DNA of 64,000 bases, from contig CACYVN010000007.1 of NCBI GenBank assembly GCA_902777855.1, positions 280,358-344,357 on the forward strand, read 5' to 3'. The first letter of the stretch is position 1. Each line of letters opens with the position of its first letter. This DNA is from an uncultured bacterium (lineage in GTDB: Bacteria > Cyanobacteriota > Vampirovibrionia > Gastranaerophilales > Gastranaerophilaceae). The position numbers were made by a program, and so were the translations under genes. Of the stretch, positions 8,393-18,650 are shown piece after piece. Under the pieces are notes generated by a model. The model saw only the letters and a program-made list of their open reading frames with translations, did no database searches and was not told where the DNA came from.

Positions 8393-11300
8393 TTAATGTG
8401 TTATCCATTTAAAACTCTTGACGTAATTGCTTCCGTTAATATCGCCAAATATTTCGGCTTTGAATACACGCACCGCATTTTCTTTGTTAAAGTTCGGAAT
8501 TTTATTAATTTTACTTGTTGATTCAGGGTTAATTTCATTGATATTTATCCCCGGGATTCTGTTTAAGAGTCTGTTTAGAGACGCATTCCCGATTCTGCCC
8601 AACAAAGTAGAAAAATTCTTTGACAAACTTCCGTAAACCTCCATATCGGCAACCAGTGTTGCAAGGTTGTAGCTTCCGGTCATATACATATTAAGTTCTT
8701 TACCTTCAGAATATACATTGATGTCGTTTGCAACACCGTTTTCAACCTTTATATCTCCGCTTATTTGTGAGAAGTTGCCTGTCTTTAACGGGGTAATAAG
8801 GTCAATGATACCGTTCACGCTCACGCCCGTAATTCCTCCCGTAACAAGATTCGCTGCTTTCAAAAGGTATTCAAGGGAACCCAGTTTAGGCATTCTCCCG
8901 TCTTTAACTTTAAATTTGCCGTCCCCGCTCAGAGTATTTAAACATTCAACACTGTTTGTACCATTGCAGGACATTCTCATATCTCCAGTAACAAATCCGT
9001 ACATTTGCCCCGGCATATCAAAGAAGTTTTCGCTGATAATTTCCGCATCCGCATCCTTGATATTCATTGTGGCTTTTGCTTCCATTTTAGAAAGATCTGC
9101 CGTTATATCTCCGTCAACCGTTCCGTTTGCAAGGTCAAAATCATATTTATCTATATGCAGGATATGATTACTGTCCATTGTGACCTTTGCATTAAAATCG
9201 TTTGCTTCCGCCTTTTTAATACGAATTTTATCCGCTCTTATAAGCCCGTTTTTAATAATTACCTGGTCGGGATAAATTGTCATTGTGTTTGATGTTTCGT
9301 GGCGGTCTTTTAGTTTGTTCATATCATAATCGTTGAAAGCATTTGCGATTACATTAAGGTCTAATAAATCCGTTTTAATATTAAAATCTTCAATAATATA
9401 AGGCGGAGTTGTTTTATTAACTATTTTTGCATAAGTTGTAATATCGTTTGTGAAAATAACTCCTTTGGCATTAAGATTGATGTAGTCCTTTTGCATATCA
9501 ACATCAATATCACGTATGGTTGAATCCAAAATCGGAATATCAACGCTTGAAATATTTAGTGTCCCAAGTGTATATGGAGCAAGCGAAGTGCCGTTTACCA
9601 CCATATCTGTCATAAATATGCCCTGCTTGATAGTCGGCTTTTTAAGTATAATATTAAATATTTTTGCATCAGTCGGCTCGAAAGTTTTAATTTTGAGGTT
9701 TTCAAATTTCAAAATATTATTTTTTAAAAGTGATACGGCTCCTGACATTGTAAGTTGTTTCTGTTGTGATGTTTTCTTATTTTGTGAGGTTATTGTCTGA
9801 ATATAATCAAGTGCATTAATTTTTATTCTGTTTGGAGTCAGAATTGTATCAGCATGTATTGTTACAGGATTTGTCGCAATTCCGTCAAGGTCTGTTGTTC
9901 CTGATGGTGCTCCGGCTAAAGTTGCACCCATATAATAGATTGAAGAATTTTCTTTGACATTCAGAGTTGAATTTGCGTGAAGATTATCAATTGTTCCGTT
10001 TAATTTTGTACTGAAATTTGCATCTCCTTTTAGTTTAGCCGGATAAACGGATTTTTCATTTACAAATTTATCAAAAAATTCCTGATTTAATTTTCCTGAA
10101 ACATAAAGATTTAAATTCGGATTTTGCAAAATATTTGAAATATTACCGTTAAGATAAACCGGCATAGAGCTTACTTTTGTGTTTATTCGACCAAGATAAA
10201 GACTGTTTCCTCGCATATTTGCTTTGCCGGATAAGATATTAATTTTTGCATCAAGCGGTTCATAGCGGAAACTTATATTTTTAAGATCAGTATCTGAGTA
10301 TATTCCGCCATTCTTAATTGTACCTTTTATGTCAATATGTCCCTGAATATCTTTAATATTATCAATCTCATTCCGGTATTCTTCACTCAAACCGAGTTTG
10401 TCTTTCATATCATTTATTGATGCAATATTGAAATTATCAAAATCAAATACCGCATCTGTTATTTTCATAAAATTATAAATATCCGTTCCGGTAAATGACA
10501 AAGTAAACGGATTACCGTTGAATATGCCTTTTAAGCCTTTTGCATTCAAAACAGAATGACTGACATTAAAATTTCCACCGTTAGTTTTTATCGGATTTGA
10601 ACTGCTCATATTCGGTAGAATTTTCCCGTCAACTGTTATTTTGTCATAATCAAGTTTCGAAGCATCCGCAACTCCTTTATATTTTCCGGTAAATGCAACT
10701 TCAAGATTTCCGAGTTCTTTTTTGAACGGAACGAACATTTCAGGTTTCATTGCATCCCAAAGATTAATAAGTTTGAATTTGTCGGATGTAGCAACAAGAT
10801 TCATAGACATATTTTGTGCTGTTCCTTTTACATGAACTTTTGACTCATTCAGATAGCCCGTTATATCGTAATTGGCATCCTGCTTATCAAAATTAACTGT
10901 TCCGTTGATATTTCTGAATGGAATAAAAGTATTTTGAAGAACAGTTGTTGCACCATGCAGAACAACTTTTCCTTTTGCAAACAAATCTTCATTGAATTTG
11001 ATTTTGGTTACGTCTTCTCCGGCCTTTCCGTATATAGTCAGGTATAAATCTCCGATTCCGTCAGGCTTTGTGAACGGTTTTACAACTCTTTGAACCTCTG
11101 CCATATCAGGCGATGATTCAATAACCTTAATCATATCAGGAATTTTTTGCCCCTTTGTTTCTGCTAAAACTTCCATATCTCCAAAAACACTGCATTTGCC
11201 ATTAATTTTTGTCGGTCTGCCGTTTATTGTTCCGGAGTTTGTGTTAAATGTTACATCTCTGTCATTAAATAGAATTTCCCCCGATGCATTTTTAAGTTCA

Positions 11301-12889
11301 AGATTATGAATTTGGGTAAAATGTGCATTCCCGTTCCAGAATTTTAAATTCCCAAACAAATGCGGATCAATTTTTTTTCCTGCAGAACGCATATTTATTG
11401 AACCAAAGCCTGTAGCTTCCATGACCGGAACAGGTCCAAGTTTGAATTTCAGCATCTGGTGTAAAGGCATAAGAACTGTTCTTGCGGTTTCAAGACGAAC
11501 ATTACCCGTACTTTTTATGTCAAGTTCGGAGTATTTTGAACCGTCTATTTTAGCAAAACCTTTGACGGATACGGTTTCTTTTTTTGTTATCGGAACAAAA
11601 ACGTTAACTTTCATTATTTGTCCGACAAAATCCAAATCTGTTTTTCCGCCTTCCGGTCTTAAAAGATGTCTGTTTACAAGGTGCATATTGCGGAGTTTAA
11701 TTTTTCCGTAAACTTCTGGCATGTCACCGTTTCCGATTATATGCAGATGCCCTTCTCCTTTGCCCCAGAGAGTTGCTTCTTTGAATTTGTAAAAATCCAT
11801 TTCAGGTGGTAATTCTCTAAACCATGGCAGAATTTTTACAATATCCTGTAGTTTTGCGGGGCGGATTCCAACTTTCAAATCCAAGGCGGGGATTTTTTTA
11901 CCTGAAGAGGCTATTTTGCCGTTTACGCTGAATTTAAAATCTTTTGATTCAATTGCCGTATTTTTTAAATTAATACCGTTTGCAATAGTTTCAACATTAG
12001 TGTTTATAGCAAGTTTATCATGATAAATTACTCGCGATGGTTTATCAACGCCTATTACTTCTAACCCTGTTGTCCATAACGACATATTAACAAGTTTATG
12101 CCCATATTTTGTAATTTTTGTATCTGCATCAAAATTGAGGGTGCCTTTTAATTCCTGAATAATTCCTTTTGTTAATACAGGAGCGTAAGATGAAATGCTT
12201 GACAGGTCAAAATCCCTTATTTGACCTTTGATTTTTAGTTTGTCATCATTAAATCTGTCTAAGGGCAAATCGAGTTCAATGTCCGCAAAATAAGGAGTAA
12301 TACAGTCCTCGACTATAAAATTCCCTTTTGTCGCAAGTTGAATTTTGTCATCAAGTACAAATTTGGCATTTTTAAGGTATTCACCTTTGAGAGCAAGTTT
12401 TTTATTATTAAGTTTATCATTAAGATTGATTTTATATTCTCCAATGTCAAGATAAACCTTTGAAATTGTAAATTGACTGTTTGGAGTTTCAAATTTTATT
12501 GGGGTATCGCCAAGCAGAAATTTTTTGTCTTTTGAAAATACAAAATTTGCAACTTCTTTATCAGCAAAAATATGAGCAATTTCGATTTTTTTGAAAATCA
12601 GCGGAAATAGTTTGAGTTTTACTCTCGGATTATCAATTGAAAGAGCTTTTGAACCATCTTTATTGATTATAGAAATGTTATTACTTTTCACCCATACTGA
12701 CGGGAATCCACCCATAGAAAGTTTTGCTTTGCCGAGTTTGACTCTGTAACCGGAGGTTTGATAGATTTTTTGCTCAATCTCTGCCTGATGCCCCGTCAGA
12801 TTTACAGCTGCAGGAATACCCCAAATGTAGCCTGCACTTAAAATTAGTGCAAACCCCGTTAAGGTAATAATTTTCCACTTTGCTCTCAT
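8393..12889 (-). CDS. Very large AsmA/YhdP-like envelope protein
   Basis: The 1,498-residue protein has an N-terminal membrane anchor (about residues 6-28) followed at once by the AsmA-type start (TGYRVKLGKAKL, then LSIDNPRVKLKLFPLIF). The long beta-rich body has repeated DLxxI and GxGxLxxxGxA patterns, and the C-terminal part (GDGKFKVKDGRMPKLGSLE, then NLVTGG, then NINEINPES) matches the AsmA-like C-terminal region. Proteins of this superfamily (AsmA, TamB, YhdP) form long beta-grooves bridging inner and outer membranes and are implicated in phospholipid transport. The role here is inferred from fold and length. A second, shorter paralogue lies at 40348-42981. It is transcribed alone. Confidence 0.88.
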   Translation of the reverse strand: MRAKWKIITLTGFALILSAGYIWGIPAAVNLTGHQAEIEQKIYQTSGYRVKLGKAKLSMGGFPSVWVKSNNISIINKDGSKALSIDNPRVKLKLFPLIFKKIEIAHIFADKEVANFVFSKDKKFLLGDTPIKFETPNSQFTISKVYLDIGEYKINLNDKLNNKKLALKGEYLKNAKFVLDDKIQLATKGNFIVEDCITPYFADIELDLPLDRFNDDKLKIKGQIRDFDLSSISSYAPVLTKGIIQELKGTLNFDADTKITKYGHKLVNMSLWTTGLEVIGVDKPSRVIYHDKLAINTNVETIANGINLKNTAIESKDFKFSVNGKIASSGKKIPALDLKVGIRPAKLQDIVKILPWFRELPPEMDFYKFKEATLWGKGEGHLHIIGNGDMPEVYGKIKLRNMHLVNRHLLRPEGGKTDLDFVGQIMKVNVFVPITKKETVSVKGFAKIDGSKYSELDIKSTGNVRLETARTVLMPLHQMLKFKLGPVPVMEATGFGSINMRSAGKKIDPHLFGNLKFWNGNAHFTQIHNLELKNASGEILFNDRDVTFNTNSGTINGRPTKINGKCSVFGDMEVLAETKGQKIPDMIKVIESSPDMAEVQRVVKPFTKPDGIGDLYLTIYGKAGEDVTKIKFNEDLFAKGKVVLHGATTVLQNTFIPFRNINGTVNFDKQDANYDITGYLNESKVHVKGTAQNMSMNLVATSDKFKLINLWDAMKPEMFVPFKKELGNLEVAFTGKYKGVADASKLDYDKITVDGKILPNMSSSNPIKTNGGNFNVSHSVLNAKGLKGIFNGNPFTLSFTGTDIYNFMKITDAVFDFDNFNIASINDMKDKLGLSEEYRNEIDNIKDIQGHIDIKGTIKNGGIYSDTDLKNISFRYEPLDAKINILSGKANMRGNSLYLGRINTKVSSMPVYLNGNISNILQNPNLNLYVSGKLNQEFFDKFVNEKSVYPAKLKGDANFSTKLNGTIDNLHANSTLNVKENSSIYYMGATLAGAPSGTTDLDGIATNPVTIHADTILTPNRIKINALDYIQTITSQNKKTSQQKQLTMSGAVSLLKNNILKFENLKIKTFEPTDAKIFNIILKKPTIKQGIFMTDMVVNGTSLAPYTLGTLNISSVDIPILDSTIRDIDVDMQKDYINLNAKGVIFTNDITTYAKIVNKTTPPYIIEDFNIKTDLLDLNVIANAFNDYDMNKLKDRHETSNTMTIYPDQVIIKNGLIRADKIRIKKAEANDFNAKVTMDSNHILHIDKYDFDLANGTVDGDITADLSKMEAKATMNIKDADAEIISENFFDMPGQMYGFVTGDMRMSCNGTNSVECLNTLSGDGKFKVKDGRMPKLGSLEYLLKAANLVTGGITGVSVNGIIDLITPLKTGNFSQISGDIKVENGVANDINVYSEGKELNMYMTGSYNLATLVADMEVYGSLSKNFSTLLGRIGNASLNRLLNRIPGININEINPESTSKINKIPNFNKENAVRVFKAEIFGDINGSNYVKSFKWITH

Positions 12890-12938
12890 ACTATACTTAT
12901 TATAATATAATTCGCTTTTTTATGATACTCCTCCAAAT

Positions 12939-13517
12939 TTAGTATTTTTCACACAAAAGTTGAAAATATGACATTTTATGGTGACAATTCGGGCAGTAAT
13001 CCGGTGCGGAACCTCCTTCATGAATATAACCGCATTCTCTGCATATCCATTGTTGTTGATTTTCTTTTTTAAAAATTGTACCGTTTATTAAATTATCATA
13101 AAGAATTTGAAATCTTTTTGCGTGGTGTTTTTCTGAATTGATTACATGTTTAAAAGTTGAAGCAGCCGAATCAAATCCTTCTTGGAGTGCAATTTTTTCG
13201 GCATTTGCATAAAGTGTTGTATATTCTTCTGTCTCTCCGTTAATTGAACTCAAAAGATTTTCTTCTGTCGTACCTAATATAAAAGGATAACAGGAGTTTA
13301 CATTACCGTCAGGTGTTGTACCAATGTGTTTATAGAAAAGTTTTGCGTGTTCGTATTCATTGTGGGCAGTTTGTTCAAAAATTTCTGCTATCTGTTCATA
13401 GCCTTCTTTTTTTGCTACGGATGCAAACATTGTATATCTGTTACGAGCCATTGATTCGCCAGCAAAGGCATTAATAAGCTGTTGTTCAGTTCTCGAGCCT
13501 CTGAAATTTATTGACAT
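12939..13517 (-). CDS. rbr: Rubrerythrin
   Basis: The 192-residue protein has an N-terminal ferritin-like diiron domain with metal-ligand motifs (E21; EYEH at 54-57; a second SEKHH around residue 126) and a C-terminal rubredoxin-like iron site (CRECGYIH ... CPNC). Rubrerythrins reduce hydrogen peroxide in anaerobes and take electrons from rubredoxin-type carriers. The ATG at 13517 is chosen because GAAAGGAG lies just before it; a longer in-frame start at 13577 would run into the MITE-like element. The end of that element lies about 20 nt upstream of the start codon, so the promoter must lie within the element. Confidence 0.95.
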   Translation of the reverse strand: MSINFRGSRTEQQLINAFAGESMARNRYTMFASVAKKEGYEQIAEIFEQTAHNEYEHAKLFYKHIGTTPDGNVNSCYPFILGTTEENLLSSINGETEEYTTLYANAEKIALQEGFDSAASTFKHVINSEKHHAKRFQILYDNLINGTIFKKENQQQWICRECGYIHEGGSAPDYCPNCHHKMSYFQLLCEKY

Positions 13518-13537
13518 TATATTCTCCTTTCTGTCGT

Positions 13538-14042
13538 ACATAAAACATATTATCGGTATATAAATCTTGCTCCGCAAGGTCCTCCGGACGGGGGCACTTT
13601 TGATGGCAAAAGTGCCTCAAAACCAGCGACACGCTTCGTTCACTAATAATAACGCCCTCGCATAAAACGGATACGGCAAACGCCTTACATCTTCTGCTCG
13701 GGCTTGCACGGCTCAACAATCAAGCGGACTAACTCGGAACTAAAGTTCCTCAGACAAAGTCCGCTTTTGACTGATGTTTCGCCTGCAATTATTGTTCACT
13801 CCGCTATCGTCGCTTTTCAATTACAATGTTTTATGAACGGAGCAGCAGCCTGCGGGTTTCTGCTTGGTTACTCGCCATCGACAGCACTCCACGTTTTGCT
13901 TTTGTGGCTTTTGCCACAAGCAAAACTGTTCCGGCTTTGGCTCGTAATCCGCTTTCTGATCGCTTTCTTTGCCCGCTCAAAGAAAGCGATCATGACAATC
14001 AAAAAGAAAAGTGAACTATTATGCTGATAATATGTATTATGT
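13538..14042. mobile_element. MITE-like non-coding element (copy 2) between rbr and a thioredoxin-like gene
   Basis: The ends are inverted repeats related to those of copy 1: ACATAAAACATATTATCGGTAT on the left (split here as ACATAAAACATATT plus ATCGGTAT, 13538-13559), and ACATAATACATATT plus ATCAGCAT read inward from 14042. The interior has hairpins, for example GCACTTTTGATGGCAAAAGTGC-type arms near 13596-13617, a TTGTGGC/GCCACAA hairpin near 13904-13921 and CGCTTTCTTT with AAAGAAAGCG near 13960-13989. TA flanks both ends if the repeat is trimmed by one base, which would fit a TA target. Open frames inside it look random. Both neighbouring genes have their ribosome-binding site immediately outside the element. 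Confidence 0.65.
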
Positions 14043-14058
14043 AAACAGGAGGGAAACT

Positions 14059-14361
14059 ATGATTGTAGAATTAAATGAAGAAAATTTTAATAAAGAAATT
14101 GAATCAGGATTAAAACTCATTGAGTTTTATGCAACCTGGTGTACATACTGCGCAAAACAAAGAATTGAACTTCAGGAGCTTGAAGATTCGGATATAAGAA
14201 TCGGGATTGTTGATGGGGATGAAAGTCCAAATATTATAAAACGATACAAAATTAACGGTTATCCGACTTTTATTTTATTCAAAGACGGTGAAAAAATTGC
14301 ACAATTCTCCGGACTTCACAGAAAAAGCGAATTGCTAAGTAAAGTTATGAAATATGTTTAA
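14059..14361 (+). CDS. Thioredoxin-like protein with WCTYC active site
   Basis: The 100-residue thioredoxin fold protein has an active site [12 protein letters not shown] (CxxC with Thr-Tyr instead of the usual Gly-Pro) and the cis-proline region [13 protein letters not shown]. The start at 14059 follows an AGGAGGG ribosome-binding site; an upstream in-frame ATG at 14011 lies in the MITE-like element. It probably reduces disulfides in the cytoplasm, since no signal peptide is present. The TY dipeptide should shift its redox potential relative to classical thioredoxin. It is divergent from rbr, and a shared role in oxidative stress is plausible but inferred. The stop overlaps the end of the convergent RNase H gene by 4 nt. 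Confidence 0.88.
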   Translation: MIVELNEENFNKEIESGLKLIEFYATWCTYCAKQRIELQELEDSDIRIGIVDGDESPNIIKRYKINGYPTFILFKDGEKIAQFSGLHRKSELLSKVMKYV

Positions 14362-14825
14362 AATTTATCTTCAAGCAAACTGTCGCCGTTTGCGGATTCA
14401 ACCGCCATCCGGTCGCAACGTTCATTAAACTCATGACCGGCATGTCCTTTTATCCAGATAAATTTGACATTGTGTGGTTCTTTCGCTTTCAAAAGCCGTT
14501 CCCACAGGTCACGGTTTTTAACAGGTTCCTTTTGGGCATTTTTCCAGCCCTTTTTTATCCAGCCGTCTATCCATTTTTGGTTGAACGCATCAACAAGATA
14601 TTTTGAATCCGAAGTCAGTTCAACATCGCATGGTTTTTTGAGTGCTTCAAGTCCGACAATTGCGGCAAGAAGTTCCATCCTGTTGTTGGTGGTATTTTTA
14701 AACCCTTGAGTGAGTTCTTTTTTATGAATATTCCCCGCTTCATCTTCTGCCATTAAAATTGTACCGTATCCGCCTTTACCTGGATTCCCTGAACATGCTC
14801 CGTCTGTATATATTTTTACTAACAT
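14358..14825 (-). CDS. rnhA: Ribonuclease HI
   Basis: The 155-residue protein has all four acidic catalytic residues of bacterial RNase HI: D8 in [15 protein letters not shown]51 in [10 protein letters not shown]73 in [10 protein letters not shown] and D138 in NERCDRMA, plus the histidine loop [13 protein letters not shown]. It cleaves RNA in RNA-DNA hybrids. The ATG at 14825 is chosen because GAGGGG lies 5 nt upstream and the upstream helicase ends only 2 nt before. The two genes thus form a tight operon for nucleic-acid maintenance. Confidence 0.95.
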   Translation of the reverse strand: MLVKIYTDGACSGNPGKGGYGTILMAEDEAGNIHKKELTQGFKNTTNNRMELLAAIVGLEALKKPCDVELTSDSKYLVDAFNQKWIDGWIKKGWKNAQKEPVKNRDLWERLLKAKEPHNVKFIWIKGHAGHEFNERCDRMAVESANGDSLLEDKF

Positions 14826-14827
14826 TT

Positions 14828-16831
14828 TTACCCCTCTGTTATGTCCCAAACTTCCAAAATATCGTCAGGAATTTTATCAAGAAATCTTGACGGTTTTGAA
14901 AGTACCATTCCCATTGAATAATCGTACATATCGACAGGGTATGAAATGTACAGATTATTTTTTGCACGTGTGGTTGCAACGTACATCAGCCTTAGTTCCT
15001 CATCCATTTCTTCTTCGGAGTTAAATGAATAAGCACTCGGGAAACGTCCGTCAACCGCACCGATTATAAATACACTATCCCATTCAAGTCCTTTTGCACT
15101 GTGAATTGTCGAAATTGTTAATGCCTCATCATCAATGTTATTTTTATACATCCCTTCAACACTCGCATCAGGCGGGTCAAGCGCCATATCGCTCAAAAAA
15201 TCTTCCATGTTTTTATACTGTGTCGAAAGATACTGCAAATGCTCCAAATCCTTTTCCCGCTTATTAAAATCATCATATTTATCCTTCAAAATCGGGCGGT
15301 AATATCTTATGATTTCTTCCATAATCTCTGATGGTTTTTTAGTTGCAATTTGAGAACGTTCCTTATTCAAAACTTTCAGTAACGGCGAAAGACTTGTGAG
15401 TTTATTTGATGGTAAAAGTTTTATATCAGGGTCAAAATCTCCTTTTATGACAGGCAAAATAGTATTAACCGCCGCATTGCCGACTCCTCGTAACAACAGT
15501 AAAATTCTTGTAAAACTGATTACGTCATCAGGATTAACCAAGACTCTCAAATGCGAAAGCACATCTTTTATATGTGCTGTTTCCATAAATTTCGGACCGC
15601 CGAATTTTCTGAACGGAATAGCACGTTTAGATAGTTCGATTTCCAGAGAATAGGACATTCTTGCGTTTCTTGCAAGTACGCAAATATCAGATAAAGGTAC
15701 ATCCTCATCTAAAAGCTCTAAAATTCTTTGGCAAATAAAATCAGCTTCCATTTGGGTGTTTTTAGCGCAAATCAAAGCGGGTTTTACAGGTGATTCGATT
15801 TGCGAAAACAGTTCTTTATCGTATTTTTCTTTTGCCCTGCCGATAATCAAATTTGTCAGTTTTAATATATTTTGAGTGCTTCGGTAATTTTGTTCAAGTT
15901 TAATTATTTTAGTATCTTTAAACAGTTTCGGGAAGTCAAAAATATTTTTGTAATTCGCTCCTCTGAATGAATAAATACTTTGAGCATCATCTCCGACAGC
16001 CATAATATTTCCGTGAACGGATGATAAAAGTTTTACGATATCTGCCTGCAATGTGTTGGTATCCTGATACTCATCCACCATTATATATTTGTATTCACCG
16101 GAAATTTTTTGTCTTAAAGCATCGTTATTTTCAAGCAGAATTTTTAAATACACAAGCAAATCATCGTAGTCTAAAATGGAATTATCACGCTTATATGCAA
16201 CATAATTTTTATGAATTTCAATGATTTTGTCAATGCAGTGTTCAAATTGCGGAAATTCTTCTTCTATAATTTTTTTAGCCGGAATAACCTTATTGACACT
16301 TTTTGAATACATGTCAAGAATAGTTGATTTTTTCGGAAATCTTCTTTCTTTTTTCGGGAACATTTGGCCGACAATGTGGTTGATTATATCCTCACAGTCG
16401 CTTCTGTCCATAATGGTAAAATTGTTTTTAAGTTTGAGAGCCGATGCATATTTTCTCAGAATTATATTTGCAAATGAATGAAATGTACCTCCTGCAACTT
16501 TTTCGCAACGTTCATCCAGAACAAGCGAAGCACGAGAAAGCATTTCGTGAGCAGCTTTTTTGGTGAAAGTCAGAAGCAGAATATTATTTGGCGGAGTCCC
16601 GTCCTCAATAAGTCTTGCAACACGGTAGGTCAAAGTTTTTGTTTTGCCCGAGCCTGCGCCCGCAATTACAAGCAAAGTTCCGTCATTAAACATTACTGTT
16701 TCAAGCTGTTTTTCGTTCAAATCTTCAGCATAGTTGACTTTATAATTTTTAACTTCCGGGGTACGTTTTTTAAGCACATATTTTTTATGTACCGGTTTGG
16801 TTTCTTTAACTGTTGAAAGTTCTTTTGTCAT
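14828..16831 (-). CDS. UvrD/PcrA-type superfamily 1 DNA helicase
   Basis: The 667-residue protein has the SF1A motifs in order: Q-motif LNEKQLETV, Walker A AGAGSGKT (residues 57-64), motif Ia [12 protein letters not shown], motif [10 protein letters not shown], motif [16 protein letters not shown], motif [10 protein letters not shown], motif [16 protein letters not shown] and motif [19 protein letters not shown]. This is a 3'-5' translocating helicase for repair and replication conflicts. The start at 16831 has AGGGGA 5 nt upstream; an in-frame ATG 15 nt earlier is less well placed. A lysine-rich N-terminal extension (about residues 1-33) precedes the core. rnhA follows after 2 nt. Confidence 0.93.
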   Translation of the reverse strand: MTKELSTVKETKPVHKKYVLKKRTPEVKNYKVNYAEDLNEKQLETVMFNDGTLLVIAGAGSGKTKTLTYRVARLIEDGTPPNNILLLTFTKKAAHEMLSRASLVLDERCEKVAGGTFHSFANIILRKYASALKLKNNFTIMDRSDCEDIINHIVGQMFPKKERRFPKKSTILDMYSKSVNKVIPAKKIIEEEFPQFEHCIDKIIEIHKNYVAYKRDNSILDYDDLLVYLKILLENNDALRQKISGEYKYIMVDEYQDTNTLQADIVKLLSSVHGNIMAVGDDAQSIYSFRGANYKNIFDFPKLFKDTKIIKLEQNYRSTQNILKLTNLIIGRAKEKYDKELFSQIESPVKPALICAKNTQMEADFICQRILELLDEDVPLSDICVLARNARMSYSLEIELSKRAIPFRKFGGPKFMETAHIKDVLSHLRVLVNPDDVISFTRILLLLRGVGNAAVNTILPVIKGDFDPDIKLLPSNKLTSLSPLLKVLNKERSQIATKKPSEIMEEIIRYYRPILKDKYDDFNKREKDLEHLQYLSTQYKNMEDFLSDMALDPPDASVEGMYKNNIDDEALTISTIHSAKGLEWDSVFIIGAVDGRFPSAYSFNSEEEMDEELRLMYVATTRAKNNLYISYPVDMYDYSMGMVLSKPSRFLDKIPDDILEVWDITEG

Positions 16832-16958
16832 TATTTCCCCTGTCAAAAATCATTATAGTTTAATTTTATCGCTCTTTTCAACTTTATTTATGTAAATTTT
16901 TAATAAGCGGTATGCTTAACAGTCTTATATTTTTTGCAAAAAAGTAAATAATATTAAT

Positions 16959-17555
16959 ATGAAAAAGATTTTGACGGTTATTTTTGGAATTTTGTTTTTA
17001 TTTATTTTTCAGGTAAATGCTGATGCAATACTTCCTGCAGCATCGCCGAGTCCCGATACTAAACCTGTTTTGATAAAAACACAGGGTCTGAAAGTTTACA
17101 TTCCTCCCAAAGATATGCTTGCCACAACAATGAAGCATGCTTTTATGGACTGGCAGAGGCATACAAACGGGAATTTTACTTTTGAATTTGTCGGAACAAA
17201 AAGTACTGCCAATATGACTGTAATTTTTATTGAATCAGGAATGGGAAATATTTGTCATAATGACAAAGCTCTCGGCTGTTGTTCGTTTGTCCCTGCTTCT
17301 ACCGTACATGGTAACAAAAGAATTTTAGGTGTAAAAATTTATATTTCTGTTAATGGTTTAGACGGAAAACCTATGACGAAAAATCAGGTTTATACAATTA
17401 TGCTTCACGAAATCGGGCATGCATTAGGTCTTGAACATTCAGAGGATAAAAATAGTTTGATGTATAAGGGAACAAATTCTGATATGGCAGAAGTTCAGGA
17501 AATTCAGCCTGAAGATGTTAAAGCTCTCTATAAATTGTATCGAATAGAAAAATGA
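16959..17555 (+). CDS. Secreted matrixin-like zinc metalloprotease (paralogue 1)
   Basis: The 198-residue protein has a signal peptide (residues 1-22) and the metzincin zinc motif HEIGHALGLEH (H150, E151, H154, H160), followed by a Met-turn region SLMYKG. The length and layout fit short bacterial matrixin-type (peptidase M10-like) proteases. Four cysteines (C99, C107, C108 among them) suggest disulfides in the exported enzyme. The next gene starts inside its last codon (ATGA overlap), so the pair is translationally coupled. The target could be host or microbial protein and is unknown. Confidence 0.88.
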   Translation: MKKILTVIFGILFLFIFQVNADAILPAASPSPDTKPVLIKTQGLKVYIPPKDMLATTMKHAFMDWQRHTNGNFTFEFVGTKSTANMTVIFIESGMGNICHNDKALGCCSFVPASTVHGNKRILGVKIYISVNGLDGKPMTKNQVYTIMLHEIGHALGLEHSEDKNSLMYKGTNSDMAEVQEIQPEDVKALYKLYRIEK

Positions 17556-18100
17556 GAAAAATATTTTTGAGTTTTTTAATTTTATTAATATGCGGAGTTT
17601 GTCTATGTTCTGCATCCGGAGTATGGAAGTGGGAAAATCCCCGCAATATAGCAGTTTATATTCCGCAAAATGATGATAAAACTAATCTTATGAAAAAATC
17701 TTTTGACGAATGGCAAAAGAAAACGAAAGGTAATTTTGTCTTTAGAGCCGCAAAATCACCTGATACATCCGATATTAATGTAATATTTATAGAAAAAGAC
17801 TTAACAAATTACTGTGGGAGCCCTGAAGCTATGGGATGTTCACAAAATTATCGCAGTAATGGTGTTATGCATTCAACAATATATATTACAAAAAGACGCC
17901 CGAAAGGTCTTTTGCTCAGCAACACTCAGGTTTATGCAGTTATGCGTCATGAAATAGGTCATTCTTTGGGGCTTGTGCATTCCAAAAATTTCAATGACAT
18001 AATGTTTCCGATGACAAACCTTGGCATTTCTATACGACAGGATATAGACGATAACGATATTAGAGCCTTATATTCGATTTACGGTATTACTCAGAAATAG
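17552..18100 (+). CDS. Secreted matrixin-like zinc metalloprotease (paralogue 2)
   Basis: The 182-residue protein has a signal peptide ending near residue 22, possibly a lipoprotein type since LCSAS follows a hydrophobic stretch. It carries HEIGHSLGLVH (H133, E134, H137, H143) and a Met-turn IMFPM. It overlaps paralogue 1 by 4 nt. Sequence alignment by eye shows the same order of blocks: a VYIP strand, FxxWQ helix, NVIFIE strand, Cys pair and zinc helix. It ends 14 nt inside the convergent third paralogue. Confidence 0.87.
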   Translation: MRKIFLSFLILLICGVCLCSASGVWKWENPRNIAVYIPQNDDKTNLMKKSFDEWQKKTKGNFVFRAAKSPDTSDINVIFIEKDLTNYCGSPEAMGCSQNYRSNGVMHSTIYITKRRPKGLLLSNTQVYAVMRHEIGHSLGLVHSKNFNDIMFPMTNLGISIRQDIDDNDIRALYSIYGITQK

Positions 18101-18650
18101 GAACAATCGTTGCCGGAGTATTTTTGTCTATATATGTCCAGCCGTTAAGATGGAATAATCTTAAAATGTCAGTATTTATAATGTCCTGATTTTCAGTTAC
18201 CGGAGTACTCATAATTCCTAATTTTCTTGAAGAATCTCTTAACCCGAGTGCGTGTCCGATTTCGTGAAGCATAACGGTATAAATCAAATTGTTTGAATTT
18301 TGTGTCGGGGCAGGAGCAATTGTGATTTCTGCTTTTTTTATTGTTCCGCCTTTTATGGTCAGGGTATAAGAACCAATATCACCGTCTGTTCCGTCGGTTT
18401 TGTCCGCAAAATCAACCTCAATATCTGCAGGCGGAGTAAGAACATATTCAAATTTCAGTCTGCCGTTACATTTTTGCTCCCATTTTTCAAACGCTCTTTG
18501 CATCATAGCAGAGTAACTGTCTTCTGCAATATAAACTTTAATAATTTGTTTGCTCCAATTTGGACCGTAATTGCCAACCGCAAATGATTTTAAGCCAAAG
18601 AAAAATACTCCGACAAAAATTATTAATAAAGAAACTATAAATTTTTTCAT
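18087..18650 (-). CDS. Secreted matrixin-like metalloprotease with Asp as third zinc ligand (paralogue 3)
   Basis: The 187-residue protein has a signal peptide (MKKFIVSLLIIFVGVFFFG) and the zinc helix HEIGHALGLRD (H129, E130, H133, D139). The third ligand position holds Asp where the two neighbours have His; Asp is known at this position in snapalysin-type metzincins, so activity is still possible. A GIMSTPV Met-turn follows. Its start codon overlaps the stop of the upstream XRE regulator by 1 nt (TAATG), so the regulator and protease form an operon. It converges with paralogue 2. Confidence 0.85.
   Translation of the reverse strand: MKKFIVSLLIIFVGVFFFGLKSFAVGNYGPNWSKQIIKVYIAEDSYSAMMQRAFEKWEQKCNGRLKFEYVLTPPADIEVDFADKTDGTDGDIGSYTLTIKGGTIKKAEITIAPAPTQNSNNLIYTVMLHEIGHALGLRDSSRKLGIMSTPVTENQDIINTDILRLFHLNGWTYIDKNTPATIVPISE

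Noticed and set aside
13704-14027. ORFs of 107 and 62 codons in the MITE-like element
   Set aside because: They overlap one another, lack ribosome-binding sites, and the region is full of hairpins.
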